The notes under the pieces were generated by a model. The model saw only the letters and a program-made list of their open reading frames with translations. It was not told where the DNA came from and did no database searches. From Orobanche coerulescens (Eukaryota > Streptophyta > Magnoliopsida > Lamiales > Orobanchaceae), in assembly GCA_033398695.1 (NCBI GenBank), contig CM065809.1, positions 88,455,644 through 88,519,643 on the forward strand: DNA of 64,000 nucleotides. Direction: 5' to 3'. A program made the position numbers and the translations under genes. Positions 1-12,960 of the stretch are shown one piece after another. Position 1 is the stretch's first letter, and every line of letters begins with the position of its first letter.

Positions 1-11
1 GTGAGTTGTAG

Positions 12-396
12 TAGCGCACGCTAGATATGTGGAGTAGCGCGCGCTAAGGACGGATCAGGTTGAGTCCAGTGGCTCTTTGGGCGCCGAATTAATTCATAGC
101 GCACGCTATGAGTGATTTTAGCGTACGCAAGCGGTGTAATAACGTACGCTACTTGATGGTTGTAGCGCACGCTATCGAGGTCAGATCAGAGGACAGGCAG
201 TTTCTGGATTCCAGTACTGGGCATCAAATTATTCGTTAGCGCACGCTAACTATGAGCATTAACGCACGCTAATGTTATGGCCGTAGCGCACGCTACAAAA
301 AGGTACGTAGCGCGCGCTACCGTTTTCGGGCAGTGGGTACTGGAATACCCAAATTTCCCGTTAGCGCACGCTACGCATTAGGGCTAGCACACGCTA
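12..396 (+). promoter_or_regulatory. Array of 12 near-palindromic 12-mers upstream of the LTR1 TATA box
   Basis: Copies of TAGCGCACGCTA or close variants (TAGCGCGCGCTA, TAACGTACGCTA, TAGCACACGCTA) start at 12, 35, 97, 119, 140, 163, 237, 260, 284, 308, 362 and 385. They are separated by unrelated spacers of about 10-60 bp. The last copy ends about 12 bp before the TATA box. Each copy carries two or three CpGs, and some contain ACGT, the core bound by plant bZIP factors. An enhancer role is inferred from position. Confidence 0.75.
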
Positions 397-408
397 ACCT
401 GGACTGGC

Positions 409-416
409 TATAAATT
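409..416 (+). promoter_or_regulatory. TATA box of LTR1
   Basis: TATAAATT lies immediately after the palindrome array and about 170 bp before a donor-like splice sequence. It is the only good TATA motif in this part of the LTR and marks the likely U3/R transition. Confidence 0.6.
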
Positions 417-584
417 GGACAGTTTAGTCAGAGTTCGTCATTTATCATTCTAATCTCATTCTCTCGCCGGTTCTTGGCGATTTGGGCGATTTAGAGAGTG
501 TTGTTCAAGGTGTAATCATCAATTCTTCAAGTCTTTGAGTTGGATTAATCATCACTTCATCATCTCCAAAACATCGAATCAAAG

Positions 585-1700
585 GTATTAATTTCTTGGA
601 TCTAGAATTTCGGATTTTTGGGTTTTCCTTCCGATTTCTTCGTGTAAGCTTGGATTATCATTGGAATATGTTAGATATAGATTATCTACCTTGGATAAAT
701 ATATTCCTACGGATTTAATGGTTATTTTCGGAATTATTTTCAAGAACCCTTGGGGTTGACTTCGGTTAATTGGGGATTTTCCGATTGATGTTGTTGTAAT
801 AATGAATTATGGATTCCTAATGGATTATTGATATCATTGAAGTGTTCTGTTAGTTCGAAATACTCAATTTGATGTTGGTTTCGACATTTTCGGGATTGGA
901 TATTTCCGGAGTTGTGTGGTTGGTTATGTATTCGTTGGAATGCCCTATGAGTTTGATTATCGTTGTTTCGACCTTTGGGTTAGTCGTGTTTTGTTGCTTG
1001 ATACGTGTATTGAACGATTGTTGGTAATTATTGTTATTCAAGGTTGTTCGAGCGACCGGTATCTTGGTTAGGACGTTGTTCGTGGACGGACATTCTTCAT
1101 CGGTATTGTGTAAGTTAAATCTTACTCGGTTAAAAGGATACTCATTCCTTTTGTTGTTGATTGCTCATAATCATAATTCATTCATCATAATATTAATCAT
1201 TTTGAGACTTGTAATTGTCGAATAATCATTTCATTCACGAGGAACGACGGTTCCAAATCATTTCATTGGGTTATCAATCACGTCACTATTACTTTCATAT
1301 CGGTGAGTCATCTTGGCCTTGTCTAATTATTATTCATTGATATTCATCATGGTCATTCTCGTTCATGTGACCTTCCGGGTTCATATTGCGTGGCCGGGTG
1401 TGGCTGTGTGGAATTTTTAGTCGGGCACACGATGGTCATGTATTGGGTTCACCGATACATCGGACCGTGCACACGGTAACGCTTACCTCAGTGAGACTAA
1501 TTAGGTACAAGGACGGGTGTGTCCGGTCATTCGTCTTGTACACTTGCACAGGACATTACGGGCGTACTATGATACTCCTCTTCAGCGTAATTCATAATTA
1601 AGAATATTTCATAACTTCGGTTAATTCATGATTGTGTAATTTCAACTCTTGAGGATTGTTGTTCTGTGTAACTGACCCCGTTGGGGGATTTTGTTTTCAG
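585..1700 (+). other. Putative LTR-internal intron of LTR1
   Basis: The donor-like AAAG/GTATTA lies at 584/585. A branch-like CTGAC (1672-1676) followed by CCCC and GGGGG, a T-rich tract and TTTTCAG/G ends at 1700. The length would be 1116 bp. The same order of signals occurs in six other LTR families in this window. No transcript evidence is available, so splicing is inference. Confidence 0.45.
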
Positions 1701-2051
1701 GTCACGGGAAGAGCATGTTGACGGCGACGAGTCCTAGTGATACTAGTAGGGGGCCCCAGTCATTCCGTTTGTTTCAGTCATTTCAGTTATTCTGTCATTT
1801 GTATTTTCAGCTGCAAAATTCCGCTTGAGATGCTTATTTGTTCAGGGTGGTGTATTTTATCTCCATATAAAATATGCTAGTATTCTGTTTTGTCCTGGTG
1901 TAATGTACTTAAACTCCTCATCGGAGTATTTGGTAATATAATGTGGTTCAGTACTACAATTATATTATTTAATTCATCATTTTTATTTGCCTGGTGGGTC
2001 CCAGTCGGGGATTCACGGCACTGTAATATCCGCCTAGTTTGGGGTGTTACA

Positions 2052-2659
2052 CGCTACACCTGCCGGTTAGCGCGCGCGGCCTTCCGGCCGTAGCGTGCGC
2101 TACGCCGGTTCCTGCCGCACCCGTCCGGCCGGTGCCCGCAATCGTCCGGCCAGTCCCGCAACCGTCAGGGCTCGACGACCCGATTTCTGAAAACGCACGG
2201 AACGAACACGACGAAAAGTTCGCGGACGACATCAACGACCCGAAATGAAAACATAATACCATATTTAATCATACGCGACCAATAAACGGGTCGAGACAAC
2301 AATTACAGATACGGATACCCGTAACTTTCAAGAAATTACAAAATGGCCCAAAACGCCCGGAAATCACGATACGTGATCGAATAACCAAACCGAAGTTCAC
2401 AACACGTCTAACAAAGTTAAACGGACTTGCAAGAAACTCGAAACAGCAGTTTCGGACGAGATTCGCAAGAATCGAACTCAAGTGCGGAAAAGTCGCTAAA
2501 AACACGGAACTCAACAAAACGACACCAAAACGAACTCGGATGTCAAAAAGTGTAGAATTAATCATTCTCAGAATGACGAAACGGTCATGAGCAAATCGTC
2601 AAAACGGACTTCGGCCGAAAAAAGAAATTTACCGAAAGTCGAAAATTACGGATATTACA
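2052..2659 (-). repeat. LARD-B left LTR, remaining 608 bp
   Basis: Matches the last part of the two complete LARD-B LTRs, from the GC-rich array to the terminal GGATATTACA. It is truncated by LTR1 at 2051. The junction falls in the sequence equivalent to GTGCGCTACACTGCC of the middle LTR, inside one of the 12-bp palindromes. Confidence 0.85.
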
Positions 2660-4988
2660 TTCTACCCTCCTTAAAAGAAGTTTCGTCCCGAAACTTAAAA
2701 CAAGTAGGGGAAAGAAATATTCCGCGAGGAAAAACTCAACGAGATACACAAGAATGCGTAACTAATGCCCAACGGCGAAATGTTACAAACAACGCAAAGG
2801 AATATACGGCGTGAAAACACGCTCCACGGCGACCAACACAACGTCGCCGTTAGGGATATAATAAAACCAACAAGTGACAAGCGTAATCAAATGGATAATA
2901 CTATCAAGTCAATTATCCGAACAATCGCAAAACACAACAAACGAAAATCAATACGATTGACCAACCTAACGGTACATTCATCAAAACGCGAGCCAAACGC
3001 TGAACAAATACGGAATTCCACCGCCTAAGGGCTGGAAGATCGAAAACGAAACTAATTTCCCGAACTGAAGGGAATTACGAAGGAGCCTGAATGTTCACCA
3101 ATCACGGAACGAGGTCAATAAAAACCGAACAATCAAACGATCAAACCACAACGATCGAGACAATAAAAATCGAAGAATCATGTTCGAATCACGAAGAACA
3201 ATAAAGTTCAAACAACAACCCCCAGGATGATCTGGTGAGAACTACAAGACATGCATTCCCATAAGATCCACAGGAAAGGGAATAGCGATTGAAAAGTCAC
3301 AACGACAAACGAGTTATTCCGAAATGATACCACACTCGTTCGATAAACAAAAACAAGGGGCAGGACAAGCTCAGAAATGTCAACGAACATAAATGAGTCG
3401 ACAAAGTAGAATATACAGAAGTTCAAAATCCGATCCCTTCGAATAAAAGGACTAGTAGAACCAAATGATGTTACTCCCGAACAAGGTTCACAAGAATCGA
3501 ACCGAACTCGAAAAAAGTCACATCGATAACCAGATCGGCCCACAACAAGATCACAGCTCGTTCGAACGATGAAACCGAAATACAGAACAAGTTCATAAAG
3601 TGTCAACGAACATGAGCGAATCGATAGACTGGAGAAAGAGAAAATACAGAAGTCAAAATAGTATGGGCATTACCTCCGACCTCGTCCACGAAATTCACAA
3701 AAATGGGAGCAAGGTAACAAGACATTAAACAATCGACACATAACGGAACGATCACCGATGCACACGGCCATACCATACCAAGCTCTAACAGCTCGTACAT
3801 ACGCGACAACGCAGAAATCGCCATGAGGCGACAACATTCAATACCAACATTCCGCCTCTCACAGGGGGCTAGCACAACCAATGTGTGGAAAGCGACTCAA
3901 CGCTCACACCGCCAATTCGATCATACTCGGGAGAAATTATCAAAATGACAACGCGAACATCACACATACATACCCAGCCCTCAAACGGGAATGGATAGGT
4001 TTTAAAAAAATGAAAACCTCATTTTGAAGATAATTTGAAGAATACTGGTTGATCTTGAGTATCACCTTTCAAAAAGTACAAATGTGAAACATCGTTATCG
4101 AGACATTGTAGAACCATTTCGCATTTGATAAAAATGAGGACACTTTCCCTTAGTGAAAACTTTCAGAATATTCGACCCTCGGTCTAAATAAAAGTGTTTC
4201 TAAAACATTGAAAATATCTCAAAGCATTTTGGTCCTCGAAGTAGAAAATTTTTGAAATATATTGTGGCACCTAGGATGTACCACAAGAAAATAAGTCATT
4301 TGAAAAGTATGTCTCGAAATTTTTTTTTTTTTTTTTTTTAAGATACTCAAGGTTTTCAAAAATCCAATAGGCCAGAATGCCCAAAACTCACACATATCGA
4401 CGTTCACTAAAACAACTCCTAGCACACGCATCAAAAGGTTTAAAATCAAGACAATACATGGCTTTAAACGGAAATAAAAGATAAAATACCACATTCAGAA
4501 CAAAACCACTGACCCCATTCGAGGCCTCTAAAGACCTCCTGCACTGGCTAGTGAACAAGTCGAACGCGTATAAGCACAAAGCTTCCACAATAGAACTTGT
4601 AAAACGTGCAAATCGATTCGAAAATCATCAACAACGGAGAAAAACAACAATAAAAAGACATCACAGCGACGACACTCCTCGTATAAATCAAATACGAGAG
4701 TCGATTAAATACATATCGTGAAATCAAAATCCACATAAGGATTCCACCACTTAACAAATAATCATAAAAATAGCTCGTGTCACACGAGGAACAACACAAA
4801 GAAGGGAGACTTACTTCCACAGGTCGCACGAAGATGATGATCGCCCCACGATACTAATCACGACCAACAAACTCAAACGACGCGTCGCGACACGACTCAA
4901 TCAGATAAAATCCGACGAAACAAGACTCAAACAACACGACTTGACCCGACAGCCTAGGTTTCCTCAACCTAAGCTCTGCTACCATTTA
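2660..4988 (-). other. LARD-B internal region, copy 1 (non-coding)
   Basis: No gag, protease, RT or integrase motif is present in any frame. The plus-strand left end (2660-2698) is the polypurine block whose reverse complement reads TTTCGGGACGAAACTT then TTTTAAGGAGGG. This is the same block that ends the chromodomain ORF in D. A poly-T run of about 19 lies at 4320-4339. Small ORFs here recur in copy 2 only because the copies are nearly identical. Confidence 0.75.
4968..4984 (-). other. Primer binding site, LARD-B copy 1 (initiator Met tRNA, one mismatch)
   Basis: The minus strand reads TGGTAGCAGAGCTTAGG a few bases inside the LTR edge. It differs from the usual TGGTATCAGAGC by one base. Copy 2 has the standard form. 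Confidence 0.85.
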
Positions 4989-5322
4989 TGTAACACCCCC
5001 AATCCGCTCAGGGATATTACACGCCGTAGAACCTTTCCTCAAGGATCTACCAGGCTGGTAACGACATATAACAACTCAACCATGCCTTTCAGGCTAAAAT
5101 GACTAAGTAGACCGATTTGGTCTTTCAACAAATACATACAACTCAAATACAACTCATGCCCACGCAGGGGTCAAAATACAACCACACCCGTACAACAGGA
5201 AAATATAGCAGCGGAAAAAATGGAGTACAACTGAACCAATAAACAAAGTACGGTTCCTCATGTGATTAGTATCGATCATCTTTCATCATCCTTCGTGCCG
5301 ACCCTGTGTTATGCTCCAAAAC

Positions 5323-7052
5323 CTGAATGCAAAAACAGACATCCACCCCCCGAATACTCGGGGGTTAGCAAAACTCCACTGTTTTGCTAGTGCAAGAACA
5401 AAGTGCAAATACGAGCCATACAATTCACATTCCACGAGTAACAATAACCAGGAATCCTCAAGGTTCCAAACGAAACAAAAAGCACTTCTCGAGGCAAGAA
5501 TTTGAGAAAACGTTCCAAAATCAAAAGATCACGAATCAATGGAACAATTTATAAAACAGTTTAGAATGCCATCGAGAGTTTTAATAGAAAACAATTTAGG
5601 ATTATCAAATCCTACTTTTCAAAATCCAAAAGACAAAAGGGGTCACCGCCCCAAAGGTTTACTTTCCGAAAAATGACATTTACCAAACCATTGGGATTTT
5701 AGCCCCAAATCCGTCAAATGACCTTTACAAAACCGTTGGGATTTTAGCCCCAAATATCATCAACTCACAGTACACGAGAACGACAACAAGGTTCGTCTCC
5801 CAACATCAAAATCCACAAATAAAGGATTTAAAACAAACAACAGAATACTCTAGTGCCATCCTAGCCAAGTAAGCCAAACGAACACTTACCTCTTACACAC
5901 TTAGTCAATGCATGCAATCATGAAAACCGTTCGAAAGCACTCATTTCCGGAAATGCCAATATCAAATCACATATGCAAAATGCACCACAATTAACCGCGG
6001 ACCCACAGCTTCGTGGATCCCTGCCGAGACCCCGTCGGATCTAACCCACAGTGGTTAAAAGCAAGCTCGCGGTTCCACAGCTTCGTGGAGCCCTACCGAG
6101 ACCCCGTCGGATCTAACCCGTAGTGAACATACACACACACGTTACTCATGCAATACTAACATGCTAAGAATGTAAGTTCATTAAGAATACTCACTAGAGA
6201 TGGCCATTAACTCGACACCATTACCAAACTCTTCAAAAATACAATAACAAGATTAAATACGGAATACACGATTCCATAACTTAAACAATAGGACTATCAT
6301 CATAAAATCCTTCAACGTTCAAAATAACCAAATCATAATCAATTCTCAAAACACCGTTCACAAATCACACTCGTTTTGAAAGAAAGCCTTTAACGAGGCC
6401 AAACCGAAATCCTTTGAAACTTCATTTCAAATAACCAAACAAACACATCAAGACGACCACCGATCATCATATCCATAAAACGAGAAAAGTATGGGCAAGG
6501 TACTTGCCTCGAATAAGAACAACGCGGAGAATCGACCGAAGTAGGTTGGCACGAACCGACTACGAACTCGCCGACTCCACCGAACGACAATACACAACAA
6601 TGAACTACGAACGAAAACAATAACAACGAAAATGAATTCCAAAGAACGACCCAAAGCCGCTGAATTCAAAGAACAAATGACGAAGGTTCAAGGATTTCCC
6701 CCAAAACAGCCAAGAACACGATTCGTCCCGTCAAATCACGAAAACGGAATTCCAAGTTGAAATATGGATATACAATCCATAGAATATGTTTAAAAACATC
6801 ATTTAACCATAATCGATCCATCGAAAACGGATGAAAAACGAGATCGGGGACCAATCCCCCGAAAAGTCAGTTCGAAGGAAATCAAGAAATATACTTCGAT
6901 TCGACGAAGAACAATGGATTAAATGATGTTAAACACAACAATACTACCAAGATTAATCATACCCATCATGAATTAATCAACAACACGGAACGAATCGAAC
7001 GAAAATGCAAAAATCCCCAAATTCACGAAATTAGGGTTCTAAGGAAGATTAC
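5323..7052 (-). other. Putative LTR-internal intron, LARD-B middle LTR
   Basis: On the minus strand the donor-like CAAG/GTAATC begins at 7052. The branch-like CTAAC, a CCCC...GGGG hairpin and a T-rich tract ending TTCAG/G finish at 5323. The length is 1730 bp. The right LTR has the same arrangement with a 1729-bp span. Confidence 0.45.
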
Positions 7053-7229
7053 CTTGATTCGCTGGATCAAAGGAGGATAACGGACGATTGATTGATGTTA
7101 TGAACTCAAGAACTTCATGGATTTGTTGTTAAACAACATGGCTTCGTCACCCATGAATCGCCATTCGCGGACGGAGAAGGAAGGAAGTGAAAAACGAAAT
7201 GAAATGTGCTGCCACCACATTTATCTCGG

Positions 7230-7520
7230 GCGGACTAGCGCGCTAAGTCGCCGAGCTAGCGTGCGCTTCTCGGCCCGTGCCGCGACCCAGCCTTCGGACT
7301 AGGCGCTCGGCCAGGTAGCGTCGCAGCCTTCCGGACGTAGCGTGCGCTACCTCGGCCAGAAGGCGTCTGCCCGACGTGAAGCGTGCGCTACCCGCCGAGC
7401 ATGACCGACCTAGAACCCCTGTGACTCCACTGTCCGACCGCTAGGCGTCGTTAGGCCGTGCTCGTAGCGTGCGCTACACTGCCGGTTAGCGCGCAGCCTT
7501 CCGGTCAGCGTGCGCTACGC
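7230..7520 (-). promoter_or_regulatory. GC-rich palindrome array in the LARD-B middle LTR
   Basis: Contains repeated TAGCGTGCGCTA and CTAGCGCGCTA cores upstream (minus strand) of the TATA position. The array differs strongly, with many indels, from its counterpart in the right LTR, whereas flanking LTR sequence is nearly identical. Confidence 0.65.
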
Positions 7521-8088
7521 CGGTTCCCGCCACCGTCCGGCCGTGCTCGCAATCGTCCGGCCGCCCGCAACTGATCCATGGGCCCCGCAACCGTCAGGGC
7601 TCGACGACCCGATTTCCGAAAACGCACGGAACGAACATGACGAAAAGTTTGCGGACGACATCAACGACCCGAAATGAAAACATAATACCATATTTAATCA
7701 TACGCGACCAAGAAACGGGTCGAGACAACAATTACAGATACGGATACCCGTAACTTTCAAGAAATTACAAAATGGCCCAAAACGCCCGAAAATCACGATA
7801 CGTGATCGAATAACCAAACCGAAGTTCACAGCACGTCTAACAAAGTTAAACGGACTTGCGGGAAACTCGAAACAGCAGTTTCAGACGAGATTCGCAAGAA
7901 TCGAACTCAAGTGCGGAAAAGTCGCTAAAAACACGGAACTCAACAAAACGACACCAAAACGAACTCGGATGTCAAAAAGTGTAGAATTAATCATTCTCAA
8001 AATGACGAAACGGTCATGAGCGAGTCGTCAAAACGGAATTCGGCCGAAAAAAGAAATTTACCGAAAGTCGAAAATTACGGATATTACA

Positions 8089-10416
8089 TTCTACCCTCCT
8101 TAAAAGAAGTTTCGTCCCGAAACTTAAAACAAGTAGGGGGAAGAAATATTCCGCGAGGAAAAACTCAACGAGATACACAAGAATGCGTAACTAATGCCCA
8201 ACGGCGAAATGTTACAAACAACGCAAAGGAATATACGGCGTGAAAACACGCTCCACGGCGACCAACACAACGTCGCCGTTAGGGATATAATAAAACCAAC
8301 AAGTGACAAGCGTCATAAAATGGATAATACTATCAAGTCAATTATCCGAACAATCGCAAAACACAATGAACGAAAATCAATACGATTGACCAACCTAACG
8401 GTACATTGATCAAAACGAGCGGCCCGAACAAATACGGAATTCCACCGCCTAAGGGCTGGAAGATCGAAAACGAAACTAATTTCCCGAACTGAAGGGAATT
8501 ACGAAGGATCCTGAATGTTGACCAATCACGGAATGAGGTCAATAAAAACCGAACAATCAAACGATCAAACCACAACGATCGAGACAACAAAAATCGAAGA
8601 ATCATGTTCGAATCACGAAGAACAATAAAGTTCAAACAACAACCCCCAGGATGATCTGGTGAGAACTACAAGACATGCATTCCCATAGGATCCACAGGAA
8701 AGGGAATAGCGATTGAAAAGTCACAACGACAAACGAGTTATTCCGAAATGATACCACACTCGTTCGATAAACAAAAACAAGGGGCAGGACAAGCTCAGAA
8801 ATGTCAACGAACATAAATGAGTCGACAAAGTAGAATATACAGAAGTTCAAAATCCGATCCCTTCGAATAAAAGGACTAGTAGAACCAAATGATGTTACTC
8901 CCGAACAAGGTTCACAAGAATCGAACCGAACTCGAAAAAAGTCACATCGATAACAAGATTGGCCCACAACAAGATCACAGCTCGTTCGAACGATGAAACC
9001 GAAATACAGAACAAGTTCATAAAGTGTCAACGAACATGAGCGAATCGATAGACTGGAGAAAGAGAAAATACAGAAGTCAAAATAGTACGGGCATTACCTC
9101 CGACCTCGTCCACGAAATTCACAAAAATGGGAGCAAGGTAACAAGACATTAAACAATCGACACATAACGGAACGATCACCGATGCACACGGTCATACCAT
9201 ACCAAGCTCTAACAGCTCGTACATACGCGACAACGCAGAAATCGCCATGAGGCGACAACATTCAATACCAACATTCCGCCTCTCACAGGGGGCTAGCACA
9301 ACCAATGTGTGGAAAGCGACTCAACGCTCACACCGCCAATTCGATCATACTCGGGAGAAAGTATCAAAATGACAACGCGAACATCACACATACATACCCA
9401 GCCCTCAAACGGGAATGGATAGGTTTTAAAAAAATAAAAACCTCATTTTGAAGATAATTTGAAGAATACTGGTTGATCTTGAGTATCACCTTTCAAAAAG
9501 TACAAACGTGAAACATCGTTATCGAGACATTGGAGAACCATTTCGCATTTGATAAAAATGAGGACACTTTCTCTTAGAGAAAACTTTCAGAATATTCGAC
9601 CCTCGGTCTAAATAAAAGTGTTTCTAAAACATTGAAAATATCTCAAAGCATTTTGGTCCTCGAAGTAGAAATTTTTTGAAATATATTGTGGCACCTAGGA
9701 TGTACCACAAGAAAATAAGTCATTTGAAAAGTATGTCTCGAAATTTTTTTTTTATTTTTTTTTTTTAAGATACTCAAGGTTTTCAAAAATCCAATAGGCC
9801 AGAATGCCCAAAACTCACACATATCGACGTTCACTAAAACAACTCCTAGCACACGCATCAAAAGGTTTAAAATCAAGACAATACATGGCTTTAAACGGAA
9901 ATAAAAGATAAAATACCACATTCAGAACAAAACCACTGACCCCATTCGAGGCCTCTAAAGACCCTCCTGCACTGGCTAGTGAACAAGTCTAACGCGTATA
10001 AGCACAAAGCTTCCACAATAGAACTTGTAAAACGTGCAAATCGATTCGAAAATCATCAACAACGGAGAAAAACAACAATAAAAAGACATCACAGCGACGA
10101 CACTCCTCGTATAAATCAAATACGAGAGTCGATTAAATACATATCGTGAAATCAAAATCCACATAAGGATTCCACCACTTAACAAATAATCATAAAAATA
10201 GCTCGTGTCACACGAGGAACAACACAAAGAAGGGAGACTTACTTCCACAGGTCGCACGAAGATGATGATCGCCCCACGATACTAATCACGACCAACAAAC
10301 TCAAACGACGCGTCGCGACACGACTCAATCAGATAAAATCCGACGAAACAAGACTCAAACAACACAACTTGACCCGACAGCCTAGGTTTCCTCAACCTAA
10401 GCTCTGATACCATTTA
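8089..10416 (-). other. LARD-B internal region, copy 2 (non-coding)
   Basis: Nearly identical to 2660-4988 along its whole length, including the terminal polypurine block (8089-8126) and a T-rich run near 9745-9766. No retroviral protein domain is present. The two copies confirm the exact internal boundaries. Confidence 0.75.
10396..10412 (-). other. Primer binding site, LARD-B copy 2
   Basis: The minus strand reads TGGTATCAGAGCTTAGG, complementary to the 3' end of plant initiator Met tRNA. It lies 4 bp inside the LTR edge. Confidence 0.9.
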
Positions 10417-10750
10417 TGTAACACCCCCAATCCGCTCAGGGATATTACATGCCGTAGAACCTTTCCTCAAGGATCTACCAGGCTGGTAACGACATATAAC
10501 AACTCAACCATGCCTTTCAGGCTAAAATGACTTAGTAGACCGATTTGGTCTTTCAACAAATACATACAACTCAAATACAACTCATGCCCACGCAGGGGTC
10601 AAAATACAACCACACCCGTACAACAGGAAAATATAGCAGCGGAAAAAATGGAGTACAACTGAACCAATAAACAAAGTACGGTTCCTCATGTGATTAGTAT
10701 CGATCATCTTTCATCATCCTTCGTGCCGACCCTGTGTTATGCTCCAAAAC

Positions 10751-12479
10751 CTGAATGCAAAAACAGACATCCACCCCCCGAATACTCGGGGGTTAGCAAA
10801 ACTCCACTGTTTTGCTAGTGCAAGAACAAAGTGCAAATACGAGCCATACAATTCACATTCCACGAGTAACAATAACCAGGAATCCTCAAGGTTCCAAACG
10901 AAACAAAAAGCACTTCTCGAGGCAAGAATTTGAGAAACCGTTCCAAAATCGAAAGATCACGAATCAATGGAACAATTTATAAAACAGTTTAGAATGCCAT
11001 CGAGAGTTTTAATAGAAAACAATTTAGGATTATCAAATCCTACTTTTCAAAATCCAAAAGACAAAAGGGGTCATCGCCCCAACGGTTTACTTTCCGAAAA
11101 ATGACATTTACGAAACCATTGGGATTATAGCCCCAAATCCGTCAAATGACCTTTACAAAACCGTTGGGATTTTAGCCCCAAATATCATCAACTCACAGTA
11201 CACGAGAACGACAACAAGGTTCGTCTCCCAACATCAAAATCCACAAATAAAGGATTTAAAACAAACAACAAAATACTCTAGTGCCATCCTAGCCAAGTAA
11301 GCCAAACGAACACTTACCTCTTACACACTTAGTCAATGCATGCAATCATGAAAACCGTTCGAAAGCACTCATTTCCGGAAATGCCAATATCAAATCACAT
11401 TTGCAAAATGCACCACAATTAACCGCGGACCCACAGCTTCGTGGATGCCTGCCGAGACCCCGTCGGATCTAACCCAAAGTGGTTAAAAGCAAGCTCGCGG
11501 TTCCACAGCTTCGTGGAGCCCTACCGAGAGCCCGTCGGATCTAACCCGTAGTGAGCATACACACACACGTTACTCATGCAATACTAACATGCTAAGAATG
11601 TAAGTTCATTAAGAATACTCACTAGAGATGGCCATTAACTCGACACCATTACCAAACTCTTCAAAAATACAATAACAAGATTAAATACGGAATACACGAT
11701 TCCATAACTTAAACAATAGGAGTATCATCATAAAATCCTTCAACGTTCAAAATAACCAAATCATAATCAATTCTCAAAACACCGTTCACAAATCACACTC
11801 GTTTTGAAAGAAAGCCTTTAACGAGGCCAAACCGAAATCCTTTGAAACTTCATTTCAAATAACCAAACAAACACATCAAGACGACCACCGATCATCATAT
11901 CCATAAAACGAGAAAATTATGGGCAAGGTACTTGCCTCGAATAAGAATAACGCGGAGAATCGACCGAAGTAGGTTGGCACGAACTGACTACGAACTCGCC
12001 GACTCCACCGAACGACAATCCACAACAATGAACTACGAACGAAAACAATAACAACGAAAATGAATTCCAAAGAACGACCCAAAGCCGCTGAATTCAAAGA
12101 ACAAATGACGAAGGTTCAAGGATTTCCCCCAAAACGGCCAAGAACACGATTCGTCCCGTCAAATCACGAAAACGGAATTCCAAGTTGAAATATGGATATA
12201 CAATCCATAGAATATGTTTAACAACATCATTTAACCATAATCGATCCATCGAAAACGGTTGAAAAACGAGATCGGGGACAAATCCCCCAAAAAGTCAATT
12301 CGAAGAAATCAAGAAATATACTTCGATTCGACGAAGAACAATGGATTAAATGATGTTAAACACAACAATACTACCAAGATTAATCATACCCATCATGAAT
12401 TAATCAACAACACGGAACAAATCAAACGAAAATGCAAAAATCCCCAAATTCACGAAATTAGGGTTCTAAGGAAGATTAC
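10751..12479 (-). other. Putative LTR-internal intron, LARD-B right LTR
   Basis: Minus-strand donor CAAG/GTAATC begins at 12479 and acceptor TTCAG/G ends at 10751. The branch-like CTAAC lies about 46 nt before the acceptor. Inferred from motif order only. Confidence 0.45.
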
Positions 12480-12646
12480 CTTGATTCGCTGGATCAAAGG
12501 AGGATAACGGACGATTGATTGATGTTAGGAACTCAAGAACTTCATGGATTTGTTGTTAAACAACATGGCTTCGTCACCATGAATCGCCATTCGCGGACGG
12601 AGAAGGAAGGAAGTGAAAAACGAAATGAAATGTTACTGCTCAGCCA

Positions 12647-12656
12647 CATTTATACT
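12647..12656 (-). promoter_or_regulatory. TATA box of LARD-B right LTR
   Basis: The minus strand reads AGTATAAATG, directly downstream of the palindrome array and about 170 bp upstream of the donor-like site. Confidence 0.6.
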
Positions 12657-12659
12657 GGG

Positions 12660-12960
12660 CCGGACTAGCGCGCGCTAGGCTGCCGAGCTAGCGTGCGCTA
12701 TCGGCCCAGGCCGCGACCCAGTAGCCTTCTGGACTAGATCGCTTCGGCGAGTAGCGGCGAAGCCTTCCGGCCAGAAGGCGCTACGCCCGGCCAGAAGCGT
12801 AGCTGGCCCGTCAAGCGAGCGTGCGCTACTCGCCGAGCATGACCGAATCCGTAATCCCTGGACTCCACTGTCTCGACCCGCTAGCGTGCGTTAGCCGTCC
12901 AGAAGGCGGCGCTACACTGCCGTTACACGCAGCCTTTCCGGCCGTAGCGTGCGCTACGCC
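12660..12960 (-). promoter_or_regulatory. GC-rich palindrome array in the LARD-B right LTR
   Basis: Includes CTAGCGCGCGCTAG (12665-12678), TAGCGTGCGCTA (12689-12700) and further copies up to about 12955, mixed with GGCCAGAAGGCG-type GC-rich repeats. It lies immediately upstream of the TATA box on the minus strand. Confidence 0.65.

Larger units (their letters stand above)
1..2051 (+). mobile_element. LTR1: right part of a Ty3/Gypsy-type LTR, cut by the window edge
   Basis: The sequence reads in the plus direction as an LTR. It has a promoter-proximal palindrome array (12-396), a TATA box (409-416), a long non-coding body and a typical 3' end GGGGTGTTACA at 2041-2051. No primer site follows 2051. 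The sequence there continues into the LTR of LARD-B, so this is the outer end of a 3' LTR or a solo LTR. Stretches around 1400-1570 (for example CTAATTAGGTAC) resemble the reverse complement of the D LTR near 36160-36320, so the family is D-related. No protein is encoded; short ORFs here have no family features. The left end and target duplication lie outside the window; the right copy would be CGCTA at 2052-2056. Confidence 0.8.
4989..8088 (-). repeat. LARD-B middle LTR, 3100 bp
   Basis: Runs from TGTAACACCCCC at 4989 to GGATATTACA at 8088, serving as the 5' LTR of one copy and the 3' LTR of the next. It contains the acceptor-like block (5321-5370), two units of about 72 bp with GTCGGATCTAACCC (5996-6053, 6068-6125), a donor-like site at 7052, a mutated TATA position near 7218-7228 and a GC-rich palindrome array (about 7230-7520). 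Confidence 0.9.

Noticed and set aside
12..396. CRISPR-like appearance of regularly repeated short motifs with unique spacers
   Set aside because: Repeats are only 12 bp, palindromic and variable, spacers range widely in length, and they sit in plant LTR promoters with no cas genes.
3208..3606. 132-aa minus-strand ORF repeated at 8632-9030
   Set aside because: Present twice only because the two LARD-B internal regions are near-identical copies. Composition is that of random reverse-strand reading, with no domain.
4320..4339. Poly-T tract as a possible retroposon tail or terminator
   Set aside because: It lies in the middle of the LARD-B internal region and its counterpart (about 9745-9766) is interrupted by A. 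No SINE body or target duplication is adjacent.
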